The notes below the pieces were generated by a model. It worked only from the letters and a program-made list of their open reading frames with translations. It made no database searches and was not told the origin of the DNA. Made by a program: the position numbers and the translations under genes. From positions 2,198,001 through 2,262,000 of the forward strand of contig NZ_AP022810.1 in assembly GCF_009731355.2 (NCBI RefSeq): DNA of 64,000 bases, given 5' to 3'. Below, in pieces: positions 59,293 through 64,000 of this stretch. The stretch is from Desulfuromonas sp. AOP6 (GTDB taxonomy: Bacteria; Desulfobacterota; Desulfuromonadia; Desulfuromonadales; SZUA-540). Each line of letters begins with the position of its first letter. Position 1 is the first letter of the stretch.

Positions 59293-60107
59293 GGGTTTTC
59301 CTTCAACAAAACAAGAACCTCTTCCAACTGGTCGAAATCGACGGCGGGGACTATCTCGACCTCCTGAAACATACGATAGCCTTCGCGAGCCACCTGGGTC
59401 ACGGTGCCGAGGACGATCCCCTTGGGAAATATCCCTCCCATCCCGGAACTGATCACGCGGTCACCAATGGCGACATCCTGGTCACGCAGGGCATATTCAA
59501 AGGACAGACTATCCCCGCGCCCGCGAGCCACACCGCGTGTGCGGCTTCTCTGAACCAGGGAGGCAACCGCCGAGGAGGGGTCGGTGACCAGCAGCACCCG
59601 GGCATGCCCCGGAGCAACCGCAATAATTCGACCAACGGCACCTTCGGGCACGACCACGGCGAGCCCTTCTGTGACCCCGTCAGCAGAGCCTCTGTCGATG
59701 ACGACCGTACGGAACCAGCCGGAAGCATCCTCACCGATGACACGGGCAGGGAGGGCGGGAAGCTGAGTATCTTCTCTAAAATTAAGAAGCTTGCGAAGCC
59801 GTTCGTTACTGAGACGGACTTCTTCAAGTTGGTCCAACTCTGCCTTGAGGCGCCTGTTTTCTTCGTGGAGTTCGCGATTGTCCTTTTCAGCACCCACAAG
59901 CCAAAGATAGCGACCCCAGGTATCGGCAACCGTAGTTACCATGACATCCATGCCCTGTTGCAGGGGGCCGGTAAGAATGAGAACCACCTTTTCAAAGAGA
60001 GTGGTCCGTTCCTGATGGCGGAGATGGGTCGAGTAAAAGAGCAGCGCCGAAAGAACGAAGGCGCAGAGAAGAAAAAGAGTCCTGTATTTTTTAAGCAGAT
60101 CCAGCAT
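59289..60107 (-). CDS. mreC: rod shape-determining protein MreC
   Basis: A 272-residue bitopic protein: one membrane anchor (LFLLCAFVLSALLFYS), a coiled coil (about 70-110, ENRRLKAELDQLEEV) and the periplasmic beta domains with GVARGRGDSLSFEY and GDRVISSGMGGIFPKGI. It links the Mre filament to PBP2. No clear ribosome-binding site precedes the ATG at 60107. A strong hairpin lies between this gene and mreB. The stop overlaps mreD. Confidence 0.94.
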   Translation of the reverse strand: MLDLLKKYRTLFLLCAFVLSALLFYSTHLRHQERTTLFEKVVLILTGPLQQGMDVMVTTVADTWGRYLWLVGAEKDNRELHEENRRLKAELDQLEEVRLSNERLRKLLNFREDTQLPALPARVIGEDASGWFRTVVIDRGSADGVTEGLAVVVPEGAVGRIIAVAPGHARVLLVTDPSSAVASLVQRSRTRGVARGRGDSLSFEYALRDQDVAIGDRVISSGMGGIFPKGIVLGTVTQVAREGYRMFQEVEIVPAVDFDQLEEVLVLLKENP

Positions 60108-60134
60108 GGAAGTCCGGACTCATGACAGGAAAGA

Positions 60135-60159
60135 CAAGGAGGGCCTATGGCCCTCCTTG
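60135..60159 (-). repeat. mreB-mreC intergenic hairpin
   Basis: CAAGGAGGGCC-TAT-GGCCCTCCTTG, a perfect 11-bp stem with a 3-base loop, about 48 bases after mreB. TCTTTCC follows and not a U-run, so it may limit or process readthrough and lower mreCD relative to mreB. Confidence 0.55.
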
Positions 60160-60206
60160 AGGACGGGAAATCGGGGTGAAGTCACGACCGCAGATGGCCC
60201 CTGCCT

Positions 60207-61361
<1,155 letters not shown>

Positions 61362-61364
61362 TTA

Positions 61365-61393
61365 TTGCATTTCGCCCCCTGATTGTCTAACAT
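61365..61393 (+). promoter_or_regulatory. predicted ppiD promoter
   Basis: TTGCAT (61365-61370) and TAACAT (61388-61393), 17-base spacing, 51 bases before the ATG. Confidence 0.45.
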
Positions 61394-61443
61394 GCGCCCT
61401 GTTCCTTAGACCTCATTAAACCGCTTAAAGGAGAGGTTCGTCA

Positions 61444-63381
61444 ATGCTTGATTTGATTCGCAAAAAAAAGAAGTCCGCCATCGTTAAACTCGTCTTCTGG
61501 GCGATTATCGCCACTTTCGTGGGAACCATCTTCCTTGTCTGGGGCAAAGGCGACGATGGCCGTGACGAGACTCCAACGATCGCCATCTCAGTTAATGGCA
61601 CGGATATCAGCTACACCGAGTACCAGAATGCCTATAACGATCTCTACCAGCTTTACCAGAACATCTATCGTGAGCAGTTTACTCCGGCCCTGGAAAAACA
61701 GCTCGGCATAAGGAAGCAGGTTGTCGATAGCCTGATCGACGAGACACTTCTTCTGCAGGAAGCCAAAAAACTCAAGATCGACGTGAGTCAAAAAGAGCTC
61801 ATCGATTCCATCGCGACCATCCCTGCCTTCCAGGACAATGGCGTCTTTAGCAAAAATCGCTATCTGCAGGTTCTTGCCTATCAGCGCCTCTCGCCTGAAG
61901 ATTTCGAAGCCTTGCAGAAACAGCAGCTGCTCATCGCCAAGGCTCAGGCTAAAATCCAGGAAGGTGTCAGCGTCTCCAATGAGGACATTGAGCAGGAATA
62001 CCGGGACCAGAACGAAAAGGTCAACCTGGTCTTTGCCAAATCACCTCCGGCCCTCTTTGAGCATAAAGTCGAAATTCGCGTCGAAGACCTTGAATCTTTC
62101 TTTGCCGACAATCGAGAAGAATTCCGCATTCCTGAATCAGTAGCCCTGCAGTACCTGCAGTTCGATCCCAGCCGGTACGCAGACCAGGTCATCTTTTCTG
62201 ACGAAGACCTGGAAAAATACTACCGACGGCATCTGGATCTTTTTGAAATCAATGAACAGGCGAAAATTTCACACATTCTGATCAAAGCAGCGGCGGGCAC
62301 CTCGACTGAATCGCTCGAGAAGAAGCGCCTGCTGGCACAGAAAATAGTGGAAGAGATTCGCGCCGGCAAAGATTTTGCTACCCTGGCCCGCAAGCACTCC
62401 GATGATGCCCGCACCGCAGCCAACGGCGGTGCGATGGGCTACGTCACCCGTGATCAGCTCAACAGGGAGGTGGCTGAGGCAGCTTTCGCTCTCAAGCCCG
62501 GTGATCTCAGCGAGGTCGTACAAACCTCTGAGGGTTTTCATATCATCCGCAGTGAAGGCTACATCGAGGCGGGCATAAAACCTTTTGCAGATGTGTTGGA
62601 CGAAATCAAAACCGGTCTGAGAGTTGAAAAGTCACAGCAGATGGCCATGGAAGCGGCCATGGATGCCTACAACATCAACCGCAAGAGCGGCGATCTATCT
62701 GCCGCCGCCGCTGCCAACAACCTTGTCCTGCAGGAAACCGGTTTCTTTTCTCGGCAGGAGGCTATCGAAGGACTCGGTACGGTCCCTGAGATTTCGGCCG
62801 TAGCCTTTGCCCTGGAAGAAAAGGAACTCGGCCGCCCTGTTGTTCTCCCTGGCAAGGTCATCCTCTATGGTGTCAAGGAGAGGCGCCCCTCCCGCCTGCC
62901 TGAATTGAGCGAAGTACAACGTCAGGTTGAGATGGCCTTCCGCCAAGAGAAAAGCCGCGAATTGGCACTGGAGGCCGCCAGAAAAGTGCTGAAAGGCATT
63001 GAGTCCGGTAAATCGTTATCATCCCAGGCGGCCCAGCAAGGGCTTCCCGTAGAAGAAACCGGCTTTTTCACCCGATCCTATGGGTCATTCGTTCCCCGTA
63101 TTGGCGACCTAGCTGAACTGTCTCAGGCCGCCTTCTCTCTCTCCAAAGAGAATCCGGCGGCTCCCGAGGTCTACACGTTCAACGGTCAGTACCTGGTCGC
63201 TGCCCTAAAAAACCGCCAAGAGGCTGACATGGAAGCCTTGACCCCCGCCATACGGGACACGCTTTCTGGAACGCTGCTGGCGCGAAAACAAGAGCAGAAA
63301 CTGGCAGAAACACTTAAAAACCTGCGGGAGCAATCGAAAATCACCATCGCTCCCACGATCCTTAGCGCCCTTAAAGATTAA
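61444..63381 (+). CDS. ppiD: PpiD-like membrane-anchored periplasmic folding factor
   Basis: A 645-residue protein with a cytoplasmic Lys-rich start and one membrane anchor (about residues 17-36, [20 protein letters not shown]). A SurA-N-like chaperone domain follows (about 45-200). A parvulin PPIase domain (about 275-375) has [18 protein letters not shown] and [13 protein letters not shown] second, degenerate parvulin-like segment lies toward the C-terminus. PpiD works next to the SecYEG exit on newly exported proteins. AAGGAGAGG precedes the ATG. Thirteen bases separate its stop from purC. Confidence 0.9.
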   Translation: MLDLIRKKKKSAIVKLVFWAIIATFVGTIFLVWGKGDDGRDETPTIAISVNGTDISYTEYQNAYNDLYQLYQNIYREQFTPALEKQLGIRKQVVDSLIDETLLLQEAKKLKIDVSQKELIDSIATIPAFQDNGVFSKNRYLQVLAYQRLSPEDFEALQKQQLLIAKAQAKIQEGVSVSNEDIEQEYRDQNEKVNLVFAKSPPALFEHKVEIRVEDLESFFADNREEFRIPESVALQYLQFDPSRYADQVIFSDEDLEKYYRRHLDLFEINEQAKISHILIKAAAGTSTESLEKKRLLAQKIVEEIRAGKDFATLARKHSDDARTAANGGAMGYVTRDQLNREVAEAAFALKPGDLSEVVQTSEGFHIIRSEGYIEAGIKPFADVLDEIKTGLRVEKSQQMAMEAAMDAYNINRKSGDLSAAAAANNLVLQETGFFSRQEAIEGLGTVPEISAVAFALEEKELGRPVVLPGKVILYGVKERRPSRLPELSEVQRQVEMAFRQEKSRELALEAARKVLKGIESGKSLSSQAAQQGLPVEETGFFTRSYGSFVPRIGDLAELSQAAFSLSKENPAAPEVYTFNGQYLVAALKNRQEADMEALTPAIRDTLSGTLLARKQEQKLAETLKNLREQSKITIAPTILSALKD

Positions 63382-63394
63382 GAGGAGTAAGGCC

Positions 63395-64000
63395 ATGACG
63401 CCGGTCTTAATGCAAGCCAATTGCCCCGATCTCAAACTGGTAAATCGAGGCAAGGTCCGTGATATCTTCGACCTTGGTGAACATCTGCTGATTGTCACCA
63501 GCGACCGTATCTCCGCCTTCGATGTCATCATGAACGAAGGCATCCCCAACAAGGGATTTGTACTGACCCAGATTTCCAAGTTCTGGTTCGACCAGATGCA
63601 GGACATCATTCCCAATCATGTCATTGCCACCGACATGGATGATTTCCCAACGGAAACCCACAAATATCGCGACCAGCTCGAAGGGCGCAGCATGCTGGTC
63701 AAAAAGGCCAAGCCCCTGCCCGTCGAATGCATTGTGCGCGGCTACATTTCGGGTTCCGGCTGGAAGGAATACCAGAAGCAGGGGAGTATCTGCGGCATCC
63801 CCCTGCCGGCAGGAATGGTAGAAAGCCAGAAACTGCCTACTCCCATCTTCACGCCCTCCACCAAGGCTGAACTCGGCGAACACGATGAAAACATTGCCTT
63901 TGACAAGGTCGTAGAGCTTTGCGGTCTTGAGATGGCAGAGGCAGCCCGCCAAGCTACCCTGGCAATCTACGAAAGAGCACGCGACATTGCGGACGGTAAA
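63395..64000 (+). CDS. purC: SAICAR synthetase, N-terminal part (3' end outside window)
   Basis: The first 202 codons of phosphoribosylaminoimidazole-succinocarboxamide synthase, which joins aspartate to CAIR in purine synthesis. [30 protein letters not shown] and [17 protein letters not shown] are diagnostic. Only the window edge ends it, and the frame is open to base 64000. GAGGAGTAAGGCC precedes the ATG at 63395. It has the longer, about 295-residue type of N-terminus (RISAFDV), as in yeast Ade1, and not the short E. coli type. Confidence 0.94.
   Translation, partial: MTPVLMQANCPDLKLVNRGKVRDIFDLGEHLLIVTSDRISAFDVIMNEGIPNKGFVLTQISKFWFDQMQDIIPNHVIATDMDDFPTETHKYRDQLEGRSMLVKKAKPLPVECIVRGYISGSGWKEYQKQGSICGIPLPAGMVESQKLPTPIFTPSTKAELGEHDENIAFDKVVELCGLEMAEAARQATLAIYERARDIADGK

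Overview
The window looks like a chromosomal segment of an acetate-oxidising, anaerobic deltaproteobacterium of the Desulfuromonadales (Geobacter, Desulfuromonas or Pelobacter relatives). This rests on gene content, not a database search. The indicators are a cluster of acnB, a four-subunit ferredoxin-dependent 2-oxoacid oxidoreductase (korDABC), a lactate-dehydrogenase-type malate dehydrogenase and a monomeric NADP isocitrate dehydrogenase, together with a MucR/Ros zinc-finger regulator, many c-di-GMP proteins (GGDEF, EAL, HD-GYP, PilZ), a CBS-DUF294 protein and an adjacent hisS-aspS pair. I see no transposase, integrase, phage gene, CRISPR array, rRNA or tRNA.

Layout: (1) 1-6300, putrescine synthesis from agmatine (aguA end, aguB), an omptin-like outer-membrane barrel, a YitT membrane protein, a CBS-DUF294 protein, a cyclophilin and a SPOR-NlpC/P60 lipoprotein. 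(2) 6384-15767, TCA-cycle enzymes all on the minus strand: icd, mdh, korDABC and acnB, with one 67-residue small protein inserted on the plus strand. (3) 16031-25000, LysM lipoprotein, aspS, hisS, a PleD-like diguanylate cyclase, comEC and fbp. (4) 25183-34554, two small charged proteins, an inositol-phosphatase-family enzyme, an EI24 membrane protein beside a broken EAL gene, valS, an acidic-tailed response regulator, a dGTPase and MucR. (5) 34634-46238, a DUF2914 protein, a pseudo-receiver-PilZ protein, deoCB, argJ, secA, an M23 peptidase, an acetyltransferase, recN and nadK. (6) 46392-54599, rarA, a PilZ/acyltransferase-like protein with a sensor-GAF-HD-GYP-PilZ protein directly behind it, a methyltransferase and a FadL-type porin. 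(7) 54707-64000, the rod-shape locus mreB-mreC-mreD-mrdA-rodA with a radical SAM gene (amrS) behind it, then ppiD and the start of purC on the opposite strand.

The strongest regulatory observation is an identical 15-bp element, GTATACAGTATGCAA, overlapping the predicted -10 boxes of both acnB and icd. A related GTGTATAC site lies on the -10 box of the kor operon. Three separately transcribed TCA-cycle units therefore appear to share one operator. Other notable points are a valS promoter built into the upstream gene's terminator hairpin, a response regulator with a PopZ-like acidic tail, and the PilZ/HD-GYP gene pair. Functions are assigned by reading motifs by eye. Promoters are predictions from hexamer matches only.
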